Part shown: piece by piece, positions 1-7,300 of the stretch | How positions within the stretch are numbered: the stretch's first letter is position 1 | Layout: every line of letters begins with the position of its first letter | Source: Oscillospiraceae bacterium | GTDB taxonomy: Bacteria > Bacillota > Clostridia > Christensenellales > Aristaeellaceae | DNA length: 20,056 bases | Assembly (NCBI GenBank): GCA_031266295.1 | Contig: JAISBH010000142.1 | Location: 1-20,056 of the forward strand | Direction: 5' to 3' | Translations under genes and position numbers: made by a program | The notes under the pieces: generated by a model | The model's database searches: none | What the model saw: only the letters and a program-made list of their open reading frames with translations | Told to the model about the DNA's origin: nothing

Positions 1-13
1 GTTTGCGCACAAG

Positions 14-131
14 CCATCGGTTTCGGCCAGCCTGTTGTGCTTTAGAGTCTATCTCGTAACGCAACCGGTTCCTCCTCCCCCATCGCCCCCTTAGGGGGAG
101 ATGTCGCCGCAGCGACAGAGGGGGTTTCCCC
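14..131. repeat. Composite stem-loop repeat, copy 1
   Basis: This segment shares two blocks with 2113-2258 in the same orientation. The left block runs from CCATCGG through GTAACGCAACCGGTTCC (14 to about 73). The right block (81-131) is almost identical to 2208-2258. The right block contains CCCCC-TTA-GGGGG and then TGTCGC-CGCA-GCGACA, two adjacent perfect hairpins, followed by a further G run that could pair with the first C run. G/C-rich stem-loops of this type are common dispersed repeats in gut clostridia (from memory). No coding function is likely. The rest of 1-190 holds no gene that I can support. Confidence 0.75.
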
Positions 132-190
132 GTCGCAGCGGACAGCCGGATGTCGCGTTATGCAATATAGAAGCGTCTTATTACGCCGCG

Positions 191-946
191 CTACTTATAT
201 GGTTTAAGCGCCCCTTCCAGAGTCCTATAGTCATATGCTTCGCGTGCGTCAAACTCTTCTATAGCGATGCTGGCTGCGACCTCCTCCGATATGTCTTTGG
301 AGCTGGGTAATCCAAACACATATGTCGCCTCCGCGATTATCGAGTAGTCTACCTCACCGTCGTAGGTTACTGCACTTAGATCGCCGATTGCAAGCATGGC
401 GTCGACCAGCGGCTTGACCTTTGCGGTGAATTCTGCCTGCTGCTCTAGGGTTCGCCCCCAAAGCGGCATATAGTCCGCCTGCTCAATCAGCTCCCTAGCA
501 GCAACGTTCAACGCATCCTGACGTGGCGGCTCTATGGCGTTGCGATGCGCTAATCTGCTTTCTACGCTGTCCCGCAACTCCCCAGTTTCCGGATGGACAT
601 ACACGGTCATTATGATGACGGGCGTGTATTCCGGCGGCGCATATCCCTCGGGAGGGGCGACCGTCACCGCCCAATATGGCTGACCGTCGCGATCTTCCGG
701 TAAGCTTCCTGGTATCAGGAACGACGTTTTGATAACATAACCATCTAACACACTTTCATCCACACCATAGCCGCTCGCAAGCTCGCGCCTAGCGATTGCG
801 ACCGCCTGCGCTTCGTTAACCTTACCTTCGGGCATGAGATATAAGTCGTGATCCACGCCTTGCACGCCCATTTCAACCCGCAGCTGGGAGAACCAAGCCT
901 TTTGCTCAATCGTCCAACCGTCGAACGGACCCCACGCGGCTTCCAT
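191..946 (-). CDS. PepSY-like repeat protein, probably a fragment
   Basis: Hypothetical protein of 251 residues; no function is assigned. A block near residues 43-58 (VNEAQAVAIARREL), followed by YWAVTV (91-96) and YVHPETGEL (116-124), resembles the A-rich helix and TGE-ending strands of PepSY-like repeats found in secreted clostridial proteins. A second block begins at about 210 (FGLPSSKDISEEVAASIA) but the protein ends before that repeat is complete. The start of the protein (GPFDGWTIEQKAWFS) looks like the middle of such a protein, and there is no signal peptide or membrane segment. The ATG at 944-946 has an in-frame TAG three codons upstream and no convincing ribosome binding site. I infer a remnant of a longer secreted or anchored protein. 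It may still be translated, because the frame is open and codon use looks normal. Confidence 0.6.
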   Translation of the reverse strand: MEAAWGPFDGWTIEQKAWFSQLRVEMGVQGVDHDLYLMPEGKVNEAQAVAIARRELASGYGVDESVLDGYVIKTSFLIPGSLPEDRDGQPYWAVTVAPPEGYAPPEYTPVIIMTVYVHPETGELRDSVESRLAHRNAIEPPRQDALNVAARELIEQADYMPLWGRTLEQQAEFTAKVKPLVDAMLAIGDLSAVTYDGEVDYSIIAEATYVFGLPSSKDISEEVAASIAIEEFDAREAYDYRTLEGALKPYK

Positions 947-1020
947 AATTATCTAGTATCTTTTGCTATTAAAAACTACACAAAACAATGGGCGAGGACG
1001 CTCAAGCCTTAAATGGGAAC

Positions 1021-1044
1021 AATGCGCAGCAAACGCTGCGCATT
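1021..1044 (-). terminator. Perfect 10-bp hairpin, possible terminator
   Basis: AATGCGCAGC (1021-1030) and GCTGCGCATT (1035-1044) form a perfect stem with a 4-nt loop, 50 bp past the stop of the cysteine-rich gene on the minus strand. On that strand it is followed only by a short T-containing stretch (CCATTT), so intrinsic termination is plausible but not clear. It could instead be a leader structure for the gene ending at 191. The gap 947-1093 is A+T-rich and also holds a weaker imperfect inverted repeat at 1062-1090. Confidence 0.4.
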
Positions 1045-1093
1045 AAACGCCTTTAACTTTTCTTGTTTTGTATAATTTTGACAACACAAGCTA

Positions 1094-1801
1094 CTAGTAC
1101 GACATCCTCAAACCGCCGCATAGGTTTAGCCTCATGCAAACCTTCGTGTACATGTGCAGTCCGCCGCACAAGTTCTTGCCGGGGCGGCGCTGCTTGGTTC
1201 TGCGGCACCATCCGCTGACATACAGCGGCGCGCCCTTGCACATATCCACCTTCATCAGGTATCCGTCGGGAGCCAGTTCGAAGGGCTGAACCTCGGGGCA
1301 CAGCAGGGGCTGCGCCGCCGCCAATTCGGCCGCCCAGCGGGGGTTGCAGGAAGGCGTGCATGTATTCGGATCGTTAGCCCCGTTCGCGCACGGGGGAAAC
1401 AGAAAGGCTGTCGGCGTGCCGTCTTCTATCGCCTCAAACGTCTGATTGCGCTTGCTCGCCAGAGCGTCGCAGTACTCGGTGGGTGTCCCGTCGTTAAAAT
1501 GGCATTCGGGCCTGCATACGGATGGATCGGGACCGTTCCTTTGCTCGGTTGCACAGATGGAGCCGATAGCGCCCGTCATAGTGCCGTCTTCTATCGCCTC
1601 AAACTGGAACGGATCCCTGCAGAGCACCTCGGGCAAGTCTCCGTCGCCGTCGAAGCGGCAGTCGCAGTCCAGCGGTACGCTCCGGCATCCCTCGTGCCAT
1701 GAGCCGCCGTACCACGGCTGCGCCGTGGTATCCCTGCGCCCGCATGTGCGGCATCCGCAGCGGGGATCCCCTTTTTCGGGGGTACAAAGAAATTGCGCCA
1801 T
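1094..1801 (-). CDS. Cysteine-rich repeat protein, unknown function
   Basis: I do not recognise this 235-residue protein. It has 21 cysteines, no signal peptide and no membrane segment. The N-terminus carries C6 then C15-x-C17-x2-C20, which resembles a zinc-binding knuckle, and C46-x-C48. The middle is repetitive: FEAIEDGT at 67-74 and 122-129 and FELAPDG at 174-180. After each FEAIEDGT comes a loop rich in N, G, D and P and a C-x-P-x-C motif (96-100 and 148-152). The tail holds NLCGGLHM (210-217) and NLCGGLRM (226-233), a second short duplication. The start is well supported: AAGGAGG (about 1810-1816 on the plus strand) lies some 8 nt upstream of the ATG. The protein may bind metal or be disulfide-cross-linked. 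A spore-coat or structural role is only a guess. Confidence 0.7.
   Translation of the reverse strand: MAQFLCTPEKGDPRCGCRTCGRRDTTAQPWYGGSWHEGCRSVPLDCDCRFDGDGDLPEVLCRDPFQFEAIEDGTMTGAIGSICATEQRNGPDPSVCRPECHFNDGTPTEYCDALASKRNQTFEAIEDGTPTAFLFPPCANGANDPNTCTPSCNPRWAAELAAAQPLLCPEVQPFELAPDGYLMKVDMCKGAPLYVSGWCRRTKQRRPGKNLCGGLHMYTKVCMRLNLCGGLRMSY
1416..1604. repeat. Perfect 24-bp intragenic direct repeat
   Basis: Bases 1416-1439 and 1581-1604 are identical over 24 bp and lie 165 bp (55 codons) apart, in frame, inside the cysteine-rich gene. They encode the two FEAIEDGT copies. Identity at synonymous positions points to a fairly recent duplication or to gene conversion between repeat units. Confidence 0.85.
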
Positions 1802-1875
1802 ATTGCCGCCCTCCTTGCCGAATGGGTTCTTTCATGTATAACCTATGCCGTATGAGTCGCTGCGGCGGGACGCTG

Positions 1876-1968
1876 TTCGGTTTGCGAACCGAATGCGCTT
1901 TAAGTTACTGGCGCCCGCCACAATGGCGTGAGTCGTCAACTTCTTTATAGCGTTTTACTGGCGGGCGC
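1876..1968. other. Two inverted repeats upstream of the cysteine-rich gene
   Basis: TTCGGTT (1876-1882) and AACCGAA (1887-1893) form a 7-bp stem with a 4-nt loop. GCGCCCGCCA (1911-1920) pairs perfectly with TGGCGGGCGC (1959-1968) across a 38-nt loop. Both lie upstream of the cysteine-rich gene on its transcribed strand, so they could form a leader structure. I found no convincing promoter hexamers there. Confidence 0.45.
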
Positions 1969-1972
1969 AGGA

Positions 1973-2094
1973 GTTGGAACGTTGGGACGGTGGAACGTGG
2001 GAACGAGGAACGTCCCAGCGGGGAGCCTGGGACTCTGTCCCAGACCCTGCGAAGGGCTATCCGCCCTTTCGAAACCTGACCAGGCTTCGCCTGG
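1973..2094. repeat. Short GGAACG array and three tandem hairpins
   Basis: From about 1973 to 2013 variants of GGAACGT recur five times. Then come three small hairpins in a row: CTGGGAC-TCT-GTCCCAG (2027-2043), AAGGGC-TATCC-GCCCTT (about 2052-2068) and CCAGGC-TTC-GCCTGG (2080-2094). The pattern resembles the dispersed non-coding palindromic repeats of gut Bacillota, a family resemblance from memory. The 68-codon open frame across it is an accident of the repeat. Confidence 0.6.
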
Positions 2095-2112
2095 ACCATC
2101 TTGATACACATT

Positions 2113-2258
2113 CCATCGGCTTCGGATTGCCGGTTTTACCTGGATAGTCTGTGCCGTAACGCAACCGGTTCCCCGTTACTTGCGGGCGCATCGTAACCGA
2201 CAACCCTCATCGCCCCCCTAGGGGGAGATGTCGCCGCAGCGACAGAGGGGGTTCCCCG
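2113..2258. repeat. Composite stem-loop repeat, copy 2
   Basis: Direct copy of the element at 14-131. The left block (2113 to about 2173) keeps CCATCGG and the GTAACGCAACCGGTTCC stretch; the right block (2208-2258) keeps both hairpins with only single-base differences. About 33 extra bases between the blocks carry their own short inverted repeat (GTTAC and GTAAC). The two copies bracket the two genes of the first 2 kb. Confidence 0.75.
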
Positions 2259-2322
2259 GCAACAGAGAGAATGCCGGGAGGGGTCAGTCCCCTGCCAGCA
2301 ATCCCAAATTTGAAATTGCTGC

Positions 2323-2350
2323 CCTATAAGGTCGCCCTATACCTTATAGG
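2323..2350. terminator. 10-bp inverted repeat over the GLUG gene stop
   Basis: CCTATAAGGT (2323-2332) and ACCTTATAGG (2341-2350) pair perfectly around an 8-nt loop. The structure covers the last codons and stop of the GLUG-repeat gene on the minus strand. No T tract follows, so it may be a weak terminator or an mRNA 3'-end stabiliser rather than a classical intrinsic terminator. Confidence 0.4.
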
Positions 2351-4143
2351 CTCACCGGCTCCCCGTTCTTCATGCCGCGGATGCGTTCCGCCGCCGTCGC
2401 CGCCGACGATATGGACTCGCCCTGCATACCGGGCAGTCCCAGCTGATCGTCGTCGGCCAGAACGGTCGATTCCTGATAGCGCAGCCCTCCCAGCGCGGTG
2501 TTGTCGCCGGTCAGCAGGGCGCCCCTGTCCGCTTGCGCCGACAGTTCAGTATTGCCGGGCGCGTCCTCCCCGCCCAGCACGCGGTGAACGCTGTACGCGC
2601 CTTGAACGTGAGTCGCGGCGGACAGCGCGTCGATGATCCTGTTCTTGCGTCCGTCGGCGTCCGTATCCAGATGTCCGGCGAAACCCGCTATGCCGCCCAC
2701 GTACGCCCCCATCGCCGAACGCACGCACCCCCAGTTCACGCACTGTTCCAGCCTCACGCCGTCCAGCAGGCGGCCCGCGATACCCCCGGCGGCCTGTGCG
2801 CCGCCCTCGACGTCGCCGTGATTCTCGCACGCGGCCAGCGCGCACAGCGGCTCTACATCCGCGCCGCCTGTGTCGCGCGCGCTGCCGACGATGCCGCCGA
2901 CCTCGCCCGCCATGCAGTGCACGAAGCCCTCGTTCACGCAGCCGCGCATCTCGCCGTCGACCAGCCGCCCCACCAGCCCCCCCGTATACGGGCAGTCGGA
3001 GCAGATAGTCATTTTATTCGTGCACTGAAACAGTCCGCCGAACGACGTTACCGCGCCCGCGATCCCGCCCGCGCACCCGCTGCGGGATGCTCGCGTGCCG
3101 GGCGGGGTATCGTCCGACAGGCATATCAGGTCGTAATTGACGCAGTATTCTATCGCGCCGTCCAGCGCGGTGTCGGCGTCGCCCTCTCCCAGTCCGATGA
3201 TTCCGCCGATATACGCTCCGCCGCACACCTTGTTTTGGTTATAACACTCGGATATATAGCAAGGCCGCAGCGAGTGCCCGACGATACCGCCAAAGCGCGC
3301 GTTGCCGTCCGCGGCGCGCTGCCCCGTGCTGCCGCAAGTGATTTCGCCAAAGTTCCCGCACCACAGCATCGTGAACGGCGCGTTGGGCGCGAGCCAGTCT
3401 GAATCGCCGGACTCGCCGGAGCCGTCAGGCTCGACCTTGGCGACGCGTCCGACGATCCCGCCGGCGTCCGCGTACGACTCTATCGCGCCGCGATTCGTGC
3501 AGAACTCGATGAACGGCTCCTTCGGATCGTCCTCATGCGCGCGCATGGCGGGGGTCTCCTGCCCAATGATGCCGCCCGCGATCCCACGGGGCGCGTCAGC
3601 CAGAAAGCCTATCGCGGCGATGCGGCCATGGTTCCAGCAGTCCTTGTACCTATTGCCTTGGCCTATACCCGACACGCCGCCCGCCATCCCGGCTATAGCC
3701 GTAACGTTGGCATAGTTGTGCAAGCCCCATATATCCGAATCGATCAGCTCGCCGAAGAATCCCCCGGCGCGGACGATTCCCGTGACGGAACCGTAAGCCT
3801 CGCACGCGTCCATATCGACGCGCACGCCCAAGCGCGCCAGCCCGCCTATGCGCAGATCATCCAGCGGCGCGGCGTCACGCTCCCCCCGCGCATCAATGGC
3901 CAATTCCAGCCTCACATGCTGGATAACCGCGCGCGAAAGCGACTCGAACAGCGGCGCGGACAGCGGCCCTATCCAGTAACCCTCGCCATACAGCTCCAAC
4001 CCCGACGCGGGCGGCAGCGACTCCCACCGCCCCGTTATCTGAATATCGCAGCGCAGTGTGTACACGCCATCCGCCGGATACTCCGGATCCAGGCCAATCT
4101 TTGCCAGCTCACCCGCTGTGCGGATATCACGACGCACGCCCAT
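2344..4143 (-). CDS. GLUG-repeat beta-helix protein
   Basis: The protein consists largely of repeats of the GLUG type, in which a C-x-N-x-G turn is followed some 15-25 residues later by GGI-x-G. Counting from the upstream GTG, GGIxG-type motifs occur near 192, 230, 287, 315, 361, 390, 418, 455 and 485, each preceded by CxN (171, 217, 264, 302, 336, 376, 404, 441, 470). Such repeats are thought to stack as a right-handed beta-helix and usually occur in large surface or secreted proteins. Here there is no signal peptide, transmembrane segment, LPXTG or dockerin. The C-terminal 100 residues are non-repetitive. I prefer the ATG at 4141-4143 over the GTG at 4147-4149: GGAGG lies 7 nt before the ATG but only 1 nt before the GTG. 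Product 599 residues. It may be an adhesin-like repeat protein; its ligand is unknown. Confidence 0.75.
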   Translation of the reverse strand: MGVRRDIRTAGELAKIGLDPEYPADGVYTLRCDIQITGRWESLPPASGLELYGEGYWIGPLSAPLFESLSRAVIQHVRLELAIDARGERDAAPLDDLRIGGLARLGVRVDMDACEAYGSVTGIVRAGGFFGELIDSDIWGLHNYANVTAIAGMAGGVSGIGQGNRYKDCWNHGRIAAIGFLADAPRGIAGGIIGQETPAMRAHEDDPKEPFIEFCTNRGAIESYADAGGIVGRVAKVEPDGSGESGDSDWLAPNAPFTMLWCGNFGEITCGSTGQRAADGNARFGGIVGHSLRPCYISECYNQNKVCGGAYIGGIIGLGEGDADTALDGAIEYCVNYDLICLSDDTPPGTRASRSGCAGGIAGAVTSFGGLFQCTNKMTICSDCPYTGGLVGRLVDGEMRGCVNEGFVHCMAGEVGGIVGSARDTGGADVEPLCALAACENHGDVEGGAQAAGGIAGRLLDGVRLEQCVNWGCVRSAMGAYVGGIAGFAGHLDTDADGRKNRIIDALSAATHVQGAYSVHRVLGGEDAPGNTELSAQADRGALLTGDNTALGGLRYQESTVLADDDQLGLPGMQGESISSAATAAERIRGMKNGEPVSL

Positions 4144-4230
4144 GTCCACGCCTCCACCTTAGTTCTCTTAACTAGGGTATGTCGCGGGCTGGTTGGGGTG
4201 CTTTTACACGCGGATCATCGCCGCGCTGAT

Positions 4231-4306
4231 AAAGCTTCTTATAAAGTCCTTATAAGGTTTCTTAATACGACTTTTTAAAATCGTCTTAATAAAGCATCTT
4301 ATACAG
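4231..4306. repeat. A+T-rich spacer with short direct repeat
   Basis: The gap between the helicase stop and the GLUG start is A+T-rich in an otherwise G+C-rich window. A 16-bp unit beginning AAAGC occurs at 4231-4246 and 4291-4306 with 14 of 16 bases the same, exactly 60 bp apart. Between them are CTTATAA-type half-palindromes and ACGA/TCGT around an A/T run. A terminator for the helicase or a promoter for the GLUG gene could lie here, but no clear hexamer pair is visible. Confidence 0.4.
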
Positions 4307-7300
4307 ACATATCCAACCGCCAAAGCGTGAACGCACGCCCGTCTCGTTTGAATCCGGCTTCCACTAAAGCGTCCTCCCCGCCTTCAGGGAATGAGGCGGC
4401 GGTGAGCCTTGTCTTCTCCGGATACACACGCTCGGCGCGATACGCGTCCGCCAGCGCGCGGACGGCTTCAGTGCCTTTATCCCACCAGCGCAGGGTTTGG
4501 CCGGAACGTTCCGCCACCAACTCAACGCGCCCGCCATACATCGCTACGACCGATCCGTCGACCGCTATGAACCGCCGCTCCGGATCATGGGGCAGCAAGC
4601 GTCCCCACGCCAGCGCGGGATCTTTCGCGGGCAGTACGATCCAATCGGGCCTTGGCGCGCTCAACGCCGCCGCAATCGCCGTGAAATCCCCGTCCCGGAC
4701 GAACTGCGCACCCGACAATCCCCGCGCGAAGTAACCGCGCCGCACCCTGCCCGTGTATTCCCACACCCGCAGTATGTCCAGCGCCTCCAACCACGAAAAG
4801 CCGGATGAAGACCCAGCCTGACCGCGCGATTGCGCAAACGTCTCCTTGCAGACGACGCCCCATCGAGCGAAGGCTTGTTCCAATAACGATTCGGCGGACT
4901 CACCGCCGGGTTCGGCAGGCCGCGAGACGAACCATCGGCCCGCCTGAGCGAGAAACTTGGAACGAACGCGCGGATGCGCCGCGTTCAAGGCGCGCATCGG
5001 CGCGAGACTGTCGTTGCCGACTAGGCCCCTGCCCGCCAGCGATAATAGCGCGTCGCGCGCCTCGAAGCCCAGCGTTTGAGTCAGCGCGGCGGAGAACATC
5101 GCGCCGCGCTCATTAAGCGTCGCGAACACCCGCGATTCCTGTTCCGTCAAAGAGGATAGCTCGTCCGCCGTTCGAGTCGCGCCGCCGGACGATCCTTCGG
5201 ATTGAGTTTCCTCAAACGTGATGAGAGGGACGCCGTCTTCAGCCGCCTTTGTGCTCCAGCGGAATATGCCTGACAGAAGCAGCGCGTCCAGCTGCAGCGA
5301 TCGGTAGCGCGGTACCCGCGCGGGCAGTATCTCGCGTTCCCAGCGCGGGAGCGGCATGGACATGCCTGACAATGCGCGCAGCGCCGACTCCAGCCGCGAA
5401 GGCCCTGCAGGCGGGAGCATTCGAGACGCAAGCCATGCCGCGTATGCCTCCGGCGGCGCGGTGACGACGGCAGCGCGAAGCGCGGCGCGTGTGCGCGCGC
5501 TGGCTAGGCTATATACCTCCGAATGCCACAGCACGCCGCCGTATTCGACGACCGCGCCGGAAGCGGCGAGCGTCTGAATGATATCCGACAGGTCGCGGGC
5601 GTAACGATCCTCCAGCTGCGCGGCGGTCATGCCGCCGCGGAATCTGAGGCATCGTTCGACTACGCGGGCGATACCGGCGTTGGTTTCCAGACACTCATAC
5701 TCCGATAGCTGTTCAGCCGCAATCCATAGCCCCGGCTCGACATATAGAACGCGGTCGGCGTCGTGAAGCGACTCCAGCCATTCGGCGGGCGCGTCCAGCT
5801 CGTCGGCGCGAGCGTCGCCGCCGGTGAGCAGCCAGGCGTGCAGCGCGTCCGGCGAGGCCAGCCTGGGCGCGGGCGCGGCGGACTCCAGTATTGAGGGATC
5901 AGGCGGACGGAGCCGCGACGAATCCATCGCAGCCAGTACGGTCGCGTCTGGAGTAAGCCGCGCCGCCGCAGCCGCCGCGGGCGAGGGATCGTAATCGTAC
6001 ATCTCGAACCCGGCAAATTGAAGCATCAGATCAGCCGTCATCGGCGAGGGCTTGGCGGATCGCAGTTCCAGCGACTCGATGCGGCCGTCGCCCAGTTGAG
6101 TCAGCATGTCCGCAAGGCCGGACGCGTCCATGTGCTCGGTCAGGCACTCGCGCAAGGATTCGACCAGCAGCGGGTGATCGGGGTGAGACAGCGCGCGGTC
6201 GAGGACTCGCGCGCCGCGCTCGCGCTGAACCCACAGGGGTTGACGGCGGCCGTTCCTCGCACCGAACATCATCGCCCGCGCAGCCGCGTAGCGGAACGTC
6301 ATGCCGAACAGCGGCGTAGAGGGCAGCAGCGCGGCCAACGCGGAAACCAGCGCGTCCGCGTTCGAACCATGGCGGCGAACCACGCCCGCCGGCAGCCCAT
6401 CGGGCAGTTCGCAGCAGCCCACCGTCGTCAGCAATATGCCATACTCGCCGGTGAACGCCAGCGTATCAACCCCCACATCATTCAAGATTAATTCGCGCAG
6501 CAGCATGGACAGCGGCAGATGCACCCTGCGCCCAAACGGGCTGTGGATCATCAGCGCGTCATAGCCAGACTCCGTCTTGAAGTGCTCGAGTATGATCCGC
6601 CGGTCATGGGCGACGGCGCCCGTCGCCTCTATCTGATCCTTCAGCAATTGCCTGATCGCTCTTGAGGCGTCGTCGTCAACGGGCAGATCAAGCGGGCGAT
6701 TCAGGCGATTCGATCCGCCCGCCCGCTCCATCGATTCCTCCAGCGCGCGCAGACGCTCGCCGAACCGCCGTCCCACCTCGTATGGGCGCCCGAACCCGTC
6801 GCCCTTCCAGAACGGCGTCTGCGCCCCGGCGCGCTCCGTCGCCTTGACCAGCACGCGGTCGCGCTCAATCTTGACTATCTGCCACGCGAACGCCCCCAGC
6901 ATAAACCGATCGCCTATCCTCGCCTCGAACACGAACTCCTCGTCCAACTCGCCCAGCCGCGCCGAGCCATCCTCCAGCCACACCGCGAACAACCCGCGAT
7001 CCGGGATCGTAGAGGCCGCGCACGCCAGCATCCGCGTGTAGGTGTCGCCCTTGACTGTCTCGTGGATCGCGTCGTAGTACAGGCGCGGGCGAACCATCCG
7101 CATGTCGCCTCTCTCGTAATCGCCGCTCAGCATACGCAATGTATTCACCAGCGCGCCGCGCTCAAGCCTACGATACCCCCACGCGCCGCGCGACATCTCC
7201 AGCAGCTCATCCACCACCGCAGGTGAACTAGCGGAGTTCGACGCGCAGGACAGCATGTGCTGCGCTAGTACGTCCAGCGCGAGACGGACGGCGCGATCAG

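Noticed and set aside
1053..1361. Overlapping 102-codon minus-strand frame at the end of the cysteine-rich gene
   Set aside because: Out-of-frame shadow with no ribosome binding site; the 235-codon frame has internal protein-level repeats that support it.
1973..2013. Possible CRISPR or microsatellite array
   Set aside because: Units are about 7 bp, degenerate and without spacers; at most a short tandem repeat.
2533..4278. Long plus-strand frames (289 and 247 codons) opposite the GLUG gene
   Set aside because: Arg/Ala/Pro-rich translations with no motif; they mirror the GLUG frame in G+C-rich DNA, and that frame has clear repeats and a ribosome binding site.
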